A stretch of DNA of 25,088 nt from Plakobranchus ocellatus (lineage: Eukaryota; Mollusca; Gastropoda; Plakobranchidae): NCBI GenBank assembly GCA_019648995.1, contig BLXT01000641.1, positions 1,599,506 to 1,624,593 on the forward strand. Direction: 5' to 3'. Below, one piece after another: positions 1 through 9,775 of this stretch. The number at the start of each line of letters is the position of its first letter. Positions within the stretch are counted from its first letter, which is position 1. The notes under the pieces were generated by a model, which saw only the letters and a program-made list of their open reading frames with translations, was not told where the DNA came from and did not search any database. The translations under genes were made by a program, and so were the position numbers.

Positions 1-35
<35 letters not shown>

Positions 36-165
36 GTCTGCTTCTGCTACTGCTACTGCTGCTGTCACTTCTGTTACTACTAGTACTGCTGCTGCTGCTA
101 TTGCTGCTGCTGCTGGTGCTGCTACTGCTTTTACTGTTGCTGCTCCTGCTCCTACTACTACCATT
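1..165. repeat. ACT microsatellite grading into CTN triplets
   Basis: A pure (ACT)12 run fills 1-36. It grades into imperfect CTG/CTT/CTA triplets with a strict three-base rhythm to about 165. It starts at the window edge, so its true length is unknown. Nothing suggests it is translated. Confidence 0.95.
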
Positions 166-676
166 ATTTATGTGTTACTTAAAAGTTTGGATTTATTTTA
201 ATCAAATTATCACCAGCATCAACATAATTTTTCGTTTATTTTTGACAGTACATTTTCTGTGATTCAAATTATTATCGTATCTTTTCTCATTTAGATTATT
301 CTGTCATCTCTACAGATATTACAGAACTACTAGAGTGTTAACTTCCGACGAGCCAACGACGTGTTTCCGTTCAGAGAGAGAAAGCTAAGTTGAGACAATA
401 TTTTTAAGCAACTGTGCAGGGATGATTTATATTCTATTACTATTAAGTTTTTTTGTGAATGTGCATTTTTAAAATGGTCTATATTTTGAATATGTTGTTT
501 TATATTGTCTTTACAATTGATACAGTGCTTGCCAACCAGCAATAAACAATTTGGCATAGTTATATATCTTTCCCGATCAAGTGTCTGGAAACTGGTTTTT
601 TTTTTTCGAGAGAACATAAAATACCTTGGGCCCTTTAAAAAGTTTTTTTAAAACCTGAGGGAAAAGTCATTAACGA
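166..676. other. no recognisable feature
   Basis: AT-rich sequence. The minus-strand open frame at 330-617 has no motif I recognise and low-complexity ends. I see no gene or RNA here. Confidence 0.6.
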
Positions 677-734
677 GGGGAGAAGAGAGGGGGTGGGGTG
701 GGGTGTGAATGAGACAAGGGGGGGGGGGGGGGNN
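677..734 (+). other. G-rich tract with G-quadruplex potential, ending in an NN gap
   Basis: Four runs of four or five G lie at 677-680, 689-693, 695-698 and 700-703, separated by short loops except for the first 8-base loop. They are followed by 15 consecutive G (718-732) and two unread bases (733-734). The pattern fits the G-quadruplex consensus on the plus strand. The unread bases directly after the homopolymer suggest sequencing failed there. Confidence 0.75.
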
Positions 735-1145
735 CTTTTCAATGAAGGCATCGGGGATGAATTGAGGTCTACATTGTGTCTTAGCCGGGCAAGATGATAA
801 AATTCCAAGCCCGTATAGACATGTAGCCGGGACTACTATCTCTGTGATGGGTTGCCAGTTTAAAGTGATATGCTTTTGTAGTGAGTAATTTACAAAGAGT
901 GAAGAATCAAAACCTGTTTCAGTTGAATTCCTCATTCATGCAAAGTTTCAAAGTCATTTTTGAACGGACATCTGATTTGATTGAAAAGCTCGTTCTTGTT
1001 CTGTCTGCTTTGAAATCCTATAATCCAAGCTTTTCTCTTTTTGGTTCATTTTTCTTGGGTTGCAATGGGTACTTAATAGCTTGAGATCACGCTGTAGTCA
1101 CTGATAGGTTAAAATAATATGTATTTACGTAAGCAATTTACTGAC
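735..1145. other. no recognisable feature
   Basis: Unique-looking sequence without splice-bounded coding potential. Both short open frames here (648-935 minus, 881-1084 plus) lack recognisable motifs, and one crosses the unread bases. Confidence 0.5.
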
Positions 1146-1153
1146 ACAACAGC

Positions 1154-1184
<31 letters not shown>

Positions 1185-1191
1185 GCAGCAG
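1146..1191 (+). repeat. (CAA)n microsatellite
   Basis: About 15 CAA units interrupted by CAG near both ends. It is followed by A-rich simple sequence to about 1270. Confidence 0.95.
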
Positions 1192-1317
1192 AATAAAGCA
1201 ACAACAAAAATGATACTAAAGAAATATTAATAAGGGACAGAAAAGAACACAAACAGAAAAAAAGTCAAAGTTTGAAAAGCTAGAACTGCCTGATCTGATT
1301 TTTTTGAAAATAAAATA

Positions 1318-1355
1318 ATATATATATATATATATATATATCTATATATATTATG

Positions 1356-1405
<50 letters not shown>
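1318..1405. repeat. (TA)n microsatellite, possible tail of a retrotransposon relic
   Basis: TA dinucleotides with two short interruptions near 1341 and 1351-1360. The LINE relic at 1545-1945 runs on the minus strand, so this tract lies just past its 3' end. Several non-LTR families end in a short tandem repeat, so this may be an expanded tail. That link is inference. Confidence 0.9.
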
Positions 1406-1408
<3 letters not shown>

Positions 1409-1459
1409 TACGCGTAAAATTTGCCGTTTTGTTAAAAACCAGTTTGTGGCTGGACTTTT

Positions 1460-1530
1460 GCGGCTCAATGGCTGATGAATCCCATTTGAAACCTGCAAGG
1501 GACTCCTGTTGCGGGTGCGGATTTGAAGCC
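1460..1530 (+). other. degenerate hammerhead-ribozyme-like fold
   Basis: The core element CTGATGA lies at 1472-1478 and GAAA at 1488-1491. An 8-bp helix with one G-T wobble (1491-1498 with 1509-1516) sits where helix III should be. A 7-bp interrupted helix (1462-1468 with 1523-1530) sits where helix I should be. Against activity: the 9-base segment between the core elements cannot form a proper helix II, and the base after the helix III uridine is G (1517), which the NUH rule does not allow. It lies antisense to the 3' region of the LINE relic. It is either a decayed ribozyme or a chance likeness. Confidence 0.25.
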
Positions 1531-1544
1531 TATTAACACTGTTC

Positions 1545-1945
1545 TTTGCGTGCCTTGTCTGGAACAGACATTGGCGATCATGTTTCTCCACTCAAGCCTG
1601 TTCTCCGTTTACCTCACGAAGTTATTGTTGCCACCCTTTGATATTGCCGCTGACTTAAAACTTTCAATAAAAGTTATTCCCTGCCTATCTCTACTACGTT
1701 TCCCTTCAATCTTTCCAATGATTGCTAAGTGTTCTAAACCTTTGCGTCGGCAATTATAACCTGATAATTGTAGTTGCCTGTGTCTTATGGTTTTAAGATT
1801 AGCCTCCTCTTTCAATAGCAAATCATTTAACATTTTTTTTTCTCTTTATGATATCCTCATCATTCTTTTGGTAAACATCATGTCCACTCCTTACGAATGC
1901 CTAAAAGTCTGAGATTGCTTCGTTGCAGACGGGCTGTATATACAA
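1545..1945 (-). pseudogene. non-LTR retrotransposon (LINE) C-terminal relic
   Basis: Read on the minus strand, this is the end of a LINE polyprotein downstream of the reverse transcriptase. In order it shows RLLGIRKEWT (about 1915-1880), KNDEDIIKRK after a frame break, TIRHRQLQ, RRKGLEHLAIIGKIEGKR, and NRLEWRNMIANVCSRQGT next to the end. These are the usual C-terminal blocks of LINE proteins: an arginine-rich segment, 'GKIEGKRSRGRQ' and 'W..M.ANVC.RQGT'. A TAA stop separates the last two blocks and at least one frameshift lies upstream, so the copy is dead. The 5' part is missing beyond about 1945. The clade cannot be fixed from this fragment. Confidence 0.85.
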
Positions 1946-2783
1946 AACAAACAAGCTTAACCCTAGCTCAGGTTCGTATTCACATCTGATGTACAAATCC
2001 CACGCATCCGTGATTTTAATTTATATTATCGCTTTTGCAGCACAATGAGCATGGCATGCTTTGTTGTAGCGAAATCTTGATAGTATAGATAAAGTGTCCT
2101 GTGCTCTGAGCCTATGATTCCACTTTTGAATCTTTTAACGAGGGTTGGGTCTCACAAAATGCTTTGCGGAGACTCAAACTGTTGAGGGCAATGTGAAAAA
2201 ATACTATACACAAGGTATCGGAGATGAGCTACCTAAAAAAAAAAAAACTTCTTTGATCTTCTCCAATTATAACTGGAGTCTACCTAAAAATCCATGTCAG
2301 AGAGTTTTTTTTTGGTTCCTCTTTGTCTGATTTTTTTTAAAGGACCAAATAGAAGCCACGCCTTATTTCTCCTATTAATTGGTGAAAGACTTTTATTGTG
2401 ACATTTTTTGCAGTTGCTGTTCCAATTTCTTTCTCCTTTTTTTATTTTTCGCTTCTAGTGATGTCTCTGCTTATTGATCCAATTATTTCAGCCCTATATG
2501 TATGGCTTACCAAACCTGAGACCTTCCTATTTGTGTTACAATATAATTATGACACATTGTACACTTTCTTTTTTTCCTTAATCTTCCTCTTCCTTTTCAG
2601 GTTAGATGCTTTTACCATTTATTTCTCTTTACGTCTCTGCTTTGCGCTCTTCCTCGGCTTTTCATTTTTCTATCATTTTGTTTAAAAAAAGTTACACCTT
2701 CTTTTTTCGTTGAAACTCGCAGTGAGGGTGCTACTCACGGTATATCCGTCACCTGTTGACCTGTCAGAGGAAAACTGTGCATT
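1946..2783. other. no recognisable feature
   Basis: T-rich sequence with short homopolymers. The open frames at 2145-2330 and 2398-2685 are low-complexity, Phe/Leu-rich translations of T-rich DNA and show no splice or codon support. Confidence 0.5.
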
Positions 2784-3010
2784 AACACAATCATACACTT
2801 GCTGCATTCTGTCGCTCTGTCTGACGTTTATCTGTCTTCAAGTCTATGACAGACATAACATACACACACACACACTTGCTGTAGTTATGTCGCTCTGATG
2901 TTTTTCTGTCTTCAAGTCCAGGACAGTCATAACACACGATCACACTTGCTGTAGTTCTGTCGCTCTGTCTGATGTTTTTCTATCTTCAAATCTATGTCAG
3001 TGATTTCTGC
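2784..3010 (+). repeat. three-copy tandem repeat, ~70-77 bp unit
   Basis: The block ACACTTGCTG starts at 2795, 2872 and 2942 (spacing 77 and 70). Each copy is followed by a CTGTCGCTCTG-like segment and a TCTTCAAGTC-like segment. The copies differ by small indels, including a (CA)n expansion in the second. Confidence 0.85.
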
Positions 3011-3521
3011 AGCAGTCGGATTAACGGCTGAGCGTAATCTCACAGGTTGAGATCTCTTTGCCTTCCAAACAGGACGTTATGCCTAATCATTGCGTTAAGC
3101 TTTGTGGACCGTGAGGCAATTCTGAAATATTACGTTTATGGTTTACTAAATTTAAAGCAGTGTTTGCGCATACCATCTTCGTTTCTGGAAGAAGACGCGG
3201 GTGACTGGGTCTCCGTGTATGCTACTGTACCAGTTGCAGTAAGTTTATGAATGAGGAATAAAGAAAAATTATCAAAATTCTCAAACTGAACGCGGTATAT
3301 CAAAAAAACTACCTGAATTTTTACAACTCTGAAGTTGTGAAATTCAAGGAGAAGCCGCGCTCAGTGATGTCGTTTCTGTTCATTGTACCTGTCTTCCTTT
3401 TTTCATATCGATGTCGCATCTTTTTAATCTGCTGGTCTCTATTATATCTTTGATCTTTCTTTTACACCTTTTAATATCTCAATATCTCTTCGGCATTTTT
3501 CATTTTTGCGTTCTTCCATGT

Positions 3522-3529
<8 letters not shown>
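3011..3529. other. no recognisable feature
   Basis: The open frame at 3047-3250 has ordinary-looking residues but no motif, no convincing splice context and no neighbours. I treat it as chance. Confidence 0.4.

Positions 3530-3582
<53 letters not shown>
3530..3582 (+). repeat. (CAAT)n microsatellite
   Basis: About 13 uninterrupted tetranucleotide units. Degenerate TCAGT/CAATC copies continue to about 3650. It creates the open frame with repeated Asn-Gln-Ser-Ile, which is not a gene. Confidence 0.95.
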
Positions 3583-5628
3583 TCATTAAACATTCAATCA
3601 GTATATCTGTCCGTCAGTCAGTGAGTCTATCAATCAACAAAGCTACCAATGAATTTCTCAATGAACCTTTCTCCACTCTACACTCTCTGATTTTTTAAAT
3701 TGGCAATTTCAATCCTTTTAAAGTTGAGACTAGAACTTGATAGGCTGTATATCTTCCTTTCACCTGTGTTAAGATTCCTGTTTAAGTTCTATTGATTCTA
3801 AGACCAGAACACATAATTCTCGATCCCTTTACTGTTGAGCTTGTTTTGTATCTTCATTTTCACTTTTATAACGATCAATAGTAAAGAAATGATGAAATCA
3901 ACTAGGTATTTCCACAAGTTATTATTTCATCATCTATCATGGAAACAAAAAAGAATGACTCGAAAAAAGGGCGCTAGCAGAAAAGAAAGCTCATAAATAT
4001 AAAAATAATTTTTAGATTTCAAGCAGTATTCACAACGCAGTACCAGGAAAGGGTCAAGGAACATTATTATTTTTGTTGTACATCATGATAGAAAATACAC
4101 ACAAAATGGTCCATTTTAAGGCTTTTAGTCGCTTTCAATAACATTTTTATAATTGCAAATACGGGTAAGCATAAGAAAAAGTATGAAAACAAAAAGAAAA
4201 TTACGCGGCATTATCTTACCTCACACAAGCAAACATTATTGATTGATGATGATCTACATCTGGTATAAAAAAAATAAAACATCCTTATCATAAATAAATA
4301 AACCGCAGACTACTCTAATATTAGTTACCATTTTTATACTTATTTCTAAAAAATGGTTATCATATCATTAAAGACAAAATCTACTAAAGTTAGAACTACA
4401 TGTGAGCAAGAAAATAGTAGAACTTGATCTGTAAAGTGGAACACCACGAACACAACAAAACAGGTTTGTTGTCTGTTTCTCCTCTTTGGCATCCGGTTCC
4501 TGAATGACCGAAGGCAAGTTTTGTTTTTGCTTTGAATATTTTCAGAAACGCTTGCACCAAATAGTGCTGAAATAAAAGCAGCCATGTTGTTATGGGCTAT
4601 GTGCTGGAGACTTTAAGATATATCTACCGTTGAAAATTATGAACATTTCGATACTGGCAGTTTTGTCAATATTCCCGACATTTAAACATTGATAAACAAT
4701 ACAAATGTTTAAAGTAAATATTGGAAGATGTAAAACTTGTCGGTTTACACCTAAGAAAATAAAGGCTAGATCTTGATTTTTTTTATACGTATTTATAACT
4801 TTTTTTGGTCTCAACACATTTTTTCTTCAAGTAGTCAAACTTAAAAAAACAGCATATATAGCAATAAGCTTAGCCCAATTGTTCTATGCAGTAAGGCCAG
4901 AGTCTAGATTTATGCAACTGCTTTGAACTCTTGCCAGCTGGTGCCCTTTTAAAAAAAAACAGTAGGCATCATCAATTCTCGAGGCCACTTCCAGCTAATG
5001 TCACTTTAAAAATGGCAGGTATATTTAAAGCATTTGTATCAAAATAATTAACAACACTTGAGATATTGATTGGGAATGTTTCAATGACATCACATAATAT
5101 AATTTCATATGTTGAATGTCTTCCTCGCTCAATTTTGATGCAATTTTACACTCGCCTTTCTACAGTGGTGCTGAAGGCTGCCATTGTGTTGACACCAAGT
5201 GCCAAATTGTCATTTGAATGTTAAACTCATCTTGAGAGGAGATAGTCGTTTTGAGAGAAAAAAACCTGATTTATCAGATTGTCACACAGTTTTTGAAAAG
5301 TTTCTTGGTTCACTTTCTTGTGTTAGTTGATTCGCTGTTTTGGCTTTTAAAGCTTGATTTGATGCAAAAGTACTCTTAAAAAGGACAGTTAAAGTTAATG
5401 GTTTTATTTCTGACTGTATCACTTTCTCAGCATTTGTAATGTTTTTGTTCTCTTCTTAAGCCTGGATATGATGGGAGTACACTCAGTGCTATCAAATTGG
5501 GTGTGTTTGTGTGTTTATTTTTGCAATGCAGTTTTCTAAATGGCTTCTTGTAACAATGCATTGCCCTATTCCATTTGCTTTGCCCATCAATTTAGGGTAA
5601 AGATTAACTATTTTTATTGTTATACTGC
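3583..5628. other. two kilobases without a recognisable feature
   Basis: AT-rich sequence with scattered homopolymers. Both strands were read for transposon, RNA and exon signals and none was convincing. The minus-strand open frames at 4346-4585 and 4590-4817 show no family motif. Confidence 0.4.
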
Positions 5629-5802
5629 CTACCTCTCCCTTAAGTGAGTAGCTTGTGGGGGCGCCACGACTATTCTCTTCACCAAACTGCTCCACCTTTC
5701 TCTGTGTTCCACTCTTTCGAAGGTGTCCCTCAACTCAAGGCCTGTCCATTCTTTGATATTGTCTTCCTATCTCTTTCTTTGCTTGCCTCTTCTTCCTCCT
5801 CG
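5629..5802 (-). pseudogene. RTE-like LINE C-terminal relic
   Basis: A 58-codon minus-strand segment gives the C-terminal tail of a common invertebrate LINE: RGGRRGKQRKR, then a stop, then EDNIKEWTGLE, RVEHRERWSSLVKR and APPQATHLRER before a natural stop at 5629-5631. The family pattern at this place is 'RQRKRWEDNIKEWTGL', so the TAG at 5767-5769 most likely replaces the conserved Trp (TGG). Otherwise the frame is clean. The fragment is cut off 5' at about 5802, as expected for a 5'-truncated insertion. It is distinct from the relic at 1545-1945. Confidence 0.85.
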
Positions 5803-6030
5803 TTATACTAAAATATTTAAAAAATATGTGTTCGGATATTTCATCCGTATCCCTTTTTATCTTCCATATCTAAAGCTTTAAGTAACTAGAATGTATATCA
5901 CCGTTATTCAAGTTTACCGGTCTTTAACTCTAGATTCTATCTCTCGCTTCAGCTTTTTGAAAACATATGGTACTTTTGCGTTTGTCTTTTGAATGCAAAA
6001 GAGGACGAGCCATTGCAAGTCTACCAGTCC

Positions 6031-6406
6031 TTGGTGACAGGGACTTAATTTATCTCATGAATTGGACAACCTCCTCTTTCCATTATTAGCTGTAAGAGAT
6101 TATCAATCCATCTAATCTCTTCGCATTACAGATGTGGTTTATCTTTTCTATTCACCAACCTATAACTCCTTCCCATTACCAGCTCTATTAATTAAGCAAT
6201 TTATCAATCTCATAGTGGCAGAGATCTGGTTTATCTCAACAATATTTTACCAACCTCTTACTGCTTCCTTTTACCAGCTACTTCAGGTAACCAATCCATC
6301 AAATCTCATGGTGACATAACCTTGTTTATTTTATCAATTTATCTTCTATTTCCCATTTTTAGCTGCACGAGGTACCCAATCTTGTCAATTTACCAACCTT
6401 TATTTC
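6031..6406 (+). repeat. degenerate minisatellite, ~85-95 bp units
   Basis: A box resembling ATTATCAGCTGTATGAGG recurs at about 6081, 6174, 6269, 6354, 6408 and 6502 (spacing mostly 85-95, once 54). Between boxes the copies share ACCAATCCATC-like, GACAGAGACTTGG-like and TTTATCAACCT-like segments at falling similarity. The array runs into the younger 325-bp duplication that follows. Confidence 0.7.
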
Positions 6407-7056
6407 CTATTATCAGCTGTATGAGGCAACCAATCCATCCAAAATGTTGATTACATATACATACATATGCTTATCTCATCTATTTATCAACTTCTATATC
6501 CAATTATCAGCTGGATGAGGTAATCAATCAATGCAACCTCATTATGACAGAGACTTGGTTTATGGCATCTGTATATCAACCTTCAATTTCTTCTCAATAT
6601 CAGCCCAACCAAAGATTTATGTATCTAAATCAGGCGTTTTCCTCATGTGGTAATAAATGTTCTTCCCATCTTTTTTTTCTCATGGAAAGCATCACCGGTG
6701 CGGTAATTTGCGACTTGGGTGACATCAGTCTCTATTATCAGCTGTATGAGGCAACCAATCCATCCAAAATGTTGATTACATATACATACATATGCTTATC
6801 TCATCTATTTATCAACTTCTATATCCAATTATCAGCTGGATGAGGTAATCAATCAATGCAACCTCATTATGACAGAGACTTGGTTTATCGCATCTGTATA
6901 TCAACCTTCAATTTCTTCTCAATATCAGCCCAACCAAAGATTTATGTATCTAAACCAGGCGTTTTCCTCATGTGGTAATAAATGTTCTTCCCATCTTTTT
7001 TTTCTCATGGAAAGCATCACCGGTGCGGTAATTTGCGACTTGGGTGACATCAGTCT
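6407..7056 (+). repeat. 325-bp tandem duplication, two near-identical copies
   Basis: Positions 6407-6731 and 6732-7056 match at a constant offset of 325. I found two base differences: G/C at 6564/6889 and T/C at 6630/6955. The second copy diverges just after CAGTCTC. The unit is built from the older ~90-bp minisatellite plus about 200 bp of unrelated sequence. The long open frames here exist in both copies and are by-products. Confidence 0.95.
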
Positions 7057-7129
7057 CCATATTATACAAGATTTTCGTACACAGCAGCATTCTGTTTCTA
7101 GAGCGCCCAGTTTCGATTGTCGCTCGATG

Positions 7130-7367
7130 CATTTTGACGGGGTTGGGACCTCTGTCAAAAGCGCAGACACCGGTGGCTTTATGGTTTTACATCTTGACAA
7201 AGTTTGGGTCTCTTTCAAAAGCGCAGACACCGGTGGCTGTATGGTTTTACATCTTGACAAAGTTTGGGTCTCTTTCAAAAGCGCAGACACTGGTGGCTTT
7301 AGGGTTTACATCTTGACAATGATTTGATCTCTATCAAAGGCTCAGACACTGATAGTTTTAAATGCTT
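7130..7367 (+). repeat. 60-bp minisatellite, four copies
   Basis: Copies lie at 7130-7189, 7190-7249, 7250-7308 and a degenerate 7309-7367. Copies 2 and 3 are almost identical. The period is 20 codons, so stop-free frames persist in several registers and give three overlapping open frames on both strands. It abuts the 325-bp duplication with only about 70 bp between. Confidence 0.93.
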
Positions 7368-7789
7368 CATCTTGTCGTTGGTAGGAATTTTTTGTAGTGT
7401 ATTCGAATATGCCATCAGTTCTAGGGTCGATGGGACGGTCAAATCTGAGATCAGTCAATTCAATCATAGTTCTCTTCATCTTTTGTTAAATGTCAAATTA
7501 CACACACAAGCAATGCTCTATATAACACTAAAATGATAGAATAAAGATAATGTTCGTCAAATGTAGACAGTTTCATCATAGATTCTGAAAATAACATGTT
7601 AAGAAATATAACTTCCTTCAAAAGAAACTATTTAAAATTCTGGAAAAATTTTTTGAGAAATAGCAGTATTAGGAACTGATATATTTATAAAAATAACAAT
7701 GAAATAGCAGTAGGAACTGATAGATTTTTATCACAAATGAAAGTGATAGGCGAAAATCCTTCTTAGTTAGGCTTACTTTCAATTTTATT
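7368..7789 (+). repeat. mostly unique, with a 44-bp tandem duplication at 7657-7745
   Basis: GAAATAGCAGTA occurs at 7657 and 7701, each followed by an AGGAACTGATA-like segment. This is an imperfect two-copy repeat with a 44-bp period. The rest shows nothing recognisable. Confidence 0.7.
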
Positions 7790-7990
7790 CTTTCTAGATT
7801 TAGTTTTACTATTTTTTTTCTTAAGGCCTAGATCTAGTTTAATTTGAGGCCTATATACGCAAAAAAAATTTCTACATTTAGATCTAAATGTTCTTATAAA
7901 TCTAAATTTTAGATGTAGTCTAGATGTAGATCTTAATCTAGTCTGAGGGTGTAAAGATTGAAGATCTAAGATCTAAGATATGGTTAGTTC
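7790..7990. repeat. AGATCT/CTAGAT-rich tract with an 18-bp perfect palindrome
   Basis: The motifs TAGATCTA, AGATCTAA, TCTAGATG and GGCCTA recur many times. Positions 7874-7891 form a perfect 18-bp palindrome centred on AGATCT. Similar clusters recur at about 8955, 9165-9235 and 9885-9935 inside the next gene's first intron. Their role is unknown; I infer a genome-wide simple motif bias. Confidence 0.7.
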
Positions 7991-8053
7991 TAGCTCAAAA
8001 TTCTACTCTATTAAATTTAAATCATCGAGTATGACTTTATTCTTACCTATTGG

Positions 8054-8116
8054 CTGTGATATTCCAATCATTTCACCAATGGCATTTTGAAATGTCCCAC
8101 TGGCGAAATATCACAG
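8054..8116. repeat. 63-bp imperfect palindrome
   Basis: A perfect 10-bp inverted pair closes it (CTGTGATATT at 8054-8063, AATATCACAG at 8107-8116). A second hairpin, CATTT-TG-AAATG, sits inside with mismatched CCA/TGG segments between. It may be a foldback or MITE remnant. No target-site duplication was recognised. Confidence 0.6.
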
Positions 8117-8169
8117 AGTGACACATACTTGTAGCACTAGCGGCACTGTTCCTCCTCGGTTGTCCAGTT

Positions 8170-8640
8170 CCAAGTAATTCGTCGAAAGATCTGTCAATTC
8201 CAAAATGTCTTGTCTCCTAAATCTAAGTTTGTCATGTAGCTCTATGTCGTCAAATTAGTCCTATCCTTATAAAATTTCGGTCCTCTCAGTATCCGCCCCT
8301 AATGCAGTCGATACAATGTCGCCATTTTCTCTCTCTGCAACGCGTCGTAGACAGCAGACCGAGAGACTTAAGGTCATCGGTAGTTTACGACAAGCTTTAC
8401 TACACTCGTGAAATTCCGATGCGATTATTAATACGTCGTATCGTAATCCGCGTCGTACATCGAGTTTGCGACGCTCGTCGAGTTAACTACACATTTATAA
8501 ATACCACCACTGTGGCGTTATTAATTATTGTGTCGTAAAAACCTCGTCGAAAATCCTATGTCGGTAGGAAAACCTATCCGTAGTGGGTCAAGTGCATTAA
8601 TAAAAGCATGTCGGTCTGTCGAGACCATTTGCGACTTTCT
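8170..8640. promoter_or_regulatory. CpG-rich block upstream of the Myb-like gene
   Basis: CG dinucleotides are frequent here, in a window where they are otherwise rare. CGTCG or GTCG words recur, and TCGTCGAAA occurs at both 8179-8187 and 8544-8552. The block ends about 200 bp before the ATG at 8840. A CpG-rich promoter or 5' untranslated region is the natural reading. The alternative is the terminal region of the transposon. No TATA box was placed with confidence. The open frames at 8302-8538 and 8608-8937 (plus) look incidental; the second overlaps exon 1 in the wrong frame. Confidence 0.5.
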
Positions 8641-8839
8641 CGTGAAGGTGTAAAACTTTGTCAATTACTTTTTGTAAAAAAAGCGAGCTCTTATAGGTCT
8701 GCAGTTTTAAATTTTCATTTTCACTTTCGTTTTCCATCTGCTGAGTCGTTTCTTCACATGGTTTATAATAAGTGGTCTTTGTTCGAAGAGCACCACAGAG
8801 ATTTAGAAGTTCGAAAGCGCCGCACACTGAGTAAAAACA

Positions 8840-8944
8840 ATGGTGAAGAGCAAAAGTGCGAGGTTTACCCCTTTAGAAGTGCAAAAACTTCTGGAGGAGG
8901 TGGAGCAGTACAAAGACGTTTTATTGTGCAAACTTAAGGGCAAG
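8840..8944 (+). CDS. Myb-like gene, exon 1 (first helix of the Myb domain)
   Basis: Thirty-five codons start with MVKSKSARFTPLEVQKLL. 'RFTPLEVQKLLEEVEQYK' fits helix 1 of trihelix/Myb-SANT-like domains (family pattern '+FT..E...L+EEV...+..L'). The exon ends in phase 0 at CAAG with donor GTAAGC. Codon 2 begins with G, giving a favourable start context. Confidence 0.85.
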
Positions 8945-9775
8945 GTAAGCTAACGATCTAGATCTATTTATTTGGACTAGCCGGTAAAATTGCCCAATAA
9001 AAATCATCTTCTCACGATCTGAAACAGATAACCAACCGTGCTGACAATTCACTGACAAAGAGTGGCCAAAAGCCATCGTGTTACCGTCAAGAAGAAGGGT
9101 TTTCACTTGATAATGATTAGAATGGTGTTATTCTGCAATCTTACCGACTAGGTCTATTTACTTTTTTCTAGGTACATGTATTAGAATTGATGTATCAATG
9201 TAACTCCAGCACTCACAGATTTTAAATTAGACCTAGATTTTGCTTTGATGCCCTAACTAAATTTCATATAGAAGTGATATGTTGAGCTTTAATTTGCTTC
9301 CAAGCGAAGATTTGAAATCTTTATGTATTTCCTGTCCTAGATGTAATGTAGACCTTCGATGAAATTGAACCATTGCATGTAGCGATTTATCAGATTTAAA
9401 TTCAGCCAACATTTCTCACTAAATGAAAGCATAGCATGATTTTTTAAGCCACTTAAATAAAGGAACAGATTAAAAGAAATATCAACCCATCTCTAAAACT
9501 AGGGGTAAACTTATTTCTGGTGGATGAAACCTTCAGATTGTATTCAGCAACCTTGAAAAACATTTACATGTAATTTTAATTTAGAAGCATTTTAAAGGTC
9601 AAAAATCGAAGTTGGTGCATAGGTAAGAAAACAAGACCCACTATTCAAATTAAAACTGAGTCATGGGAACAAGTATTCATGAGAGATTTTAAGAACAAAA
9701 ATTTTCAGTATCACTTGTGCTACATTAGTGATTTTGATAGATTCAAAGTCGCTTGAAACCAGACTCTTGACATTG

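Noticed and set aside
1898..1912. AAAAGTCTGAG near 1905 as a further copy of the Harbinger inverted repeat.
   Set aside because: It falls inside conserved LINE codons (LRLLGIR block), so the likeness is chance. It also lowers confidence in the 12-bp repeat elsewhere.
3411..3698. 95-codon frame with repeated Asn-Gln-Ser-Ile.
   Set aside because: It is the translation of the CAAT microsatellite.
6544..7327. Open frames of 99, 152, 121 and 90 codons.
   Set aside because: They exist because of the 325-bp duplication and the 60-bp, multiple-of-three minisatellite. They overlap on both strands and match no family I know.
8302..8937. Plus-strand open frames upstream of and overlapping exon 1.
   Set aside because: They lie in the CpG-rich block, have no recognised motif, and the second reads exon 1 in the wrong frame.
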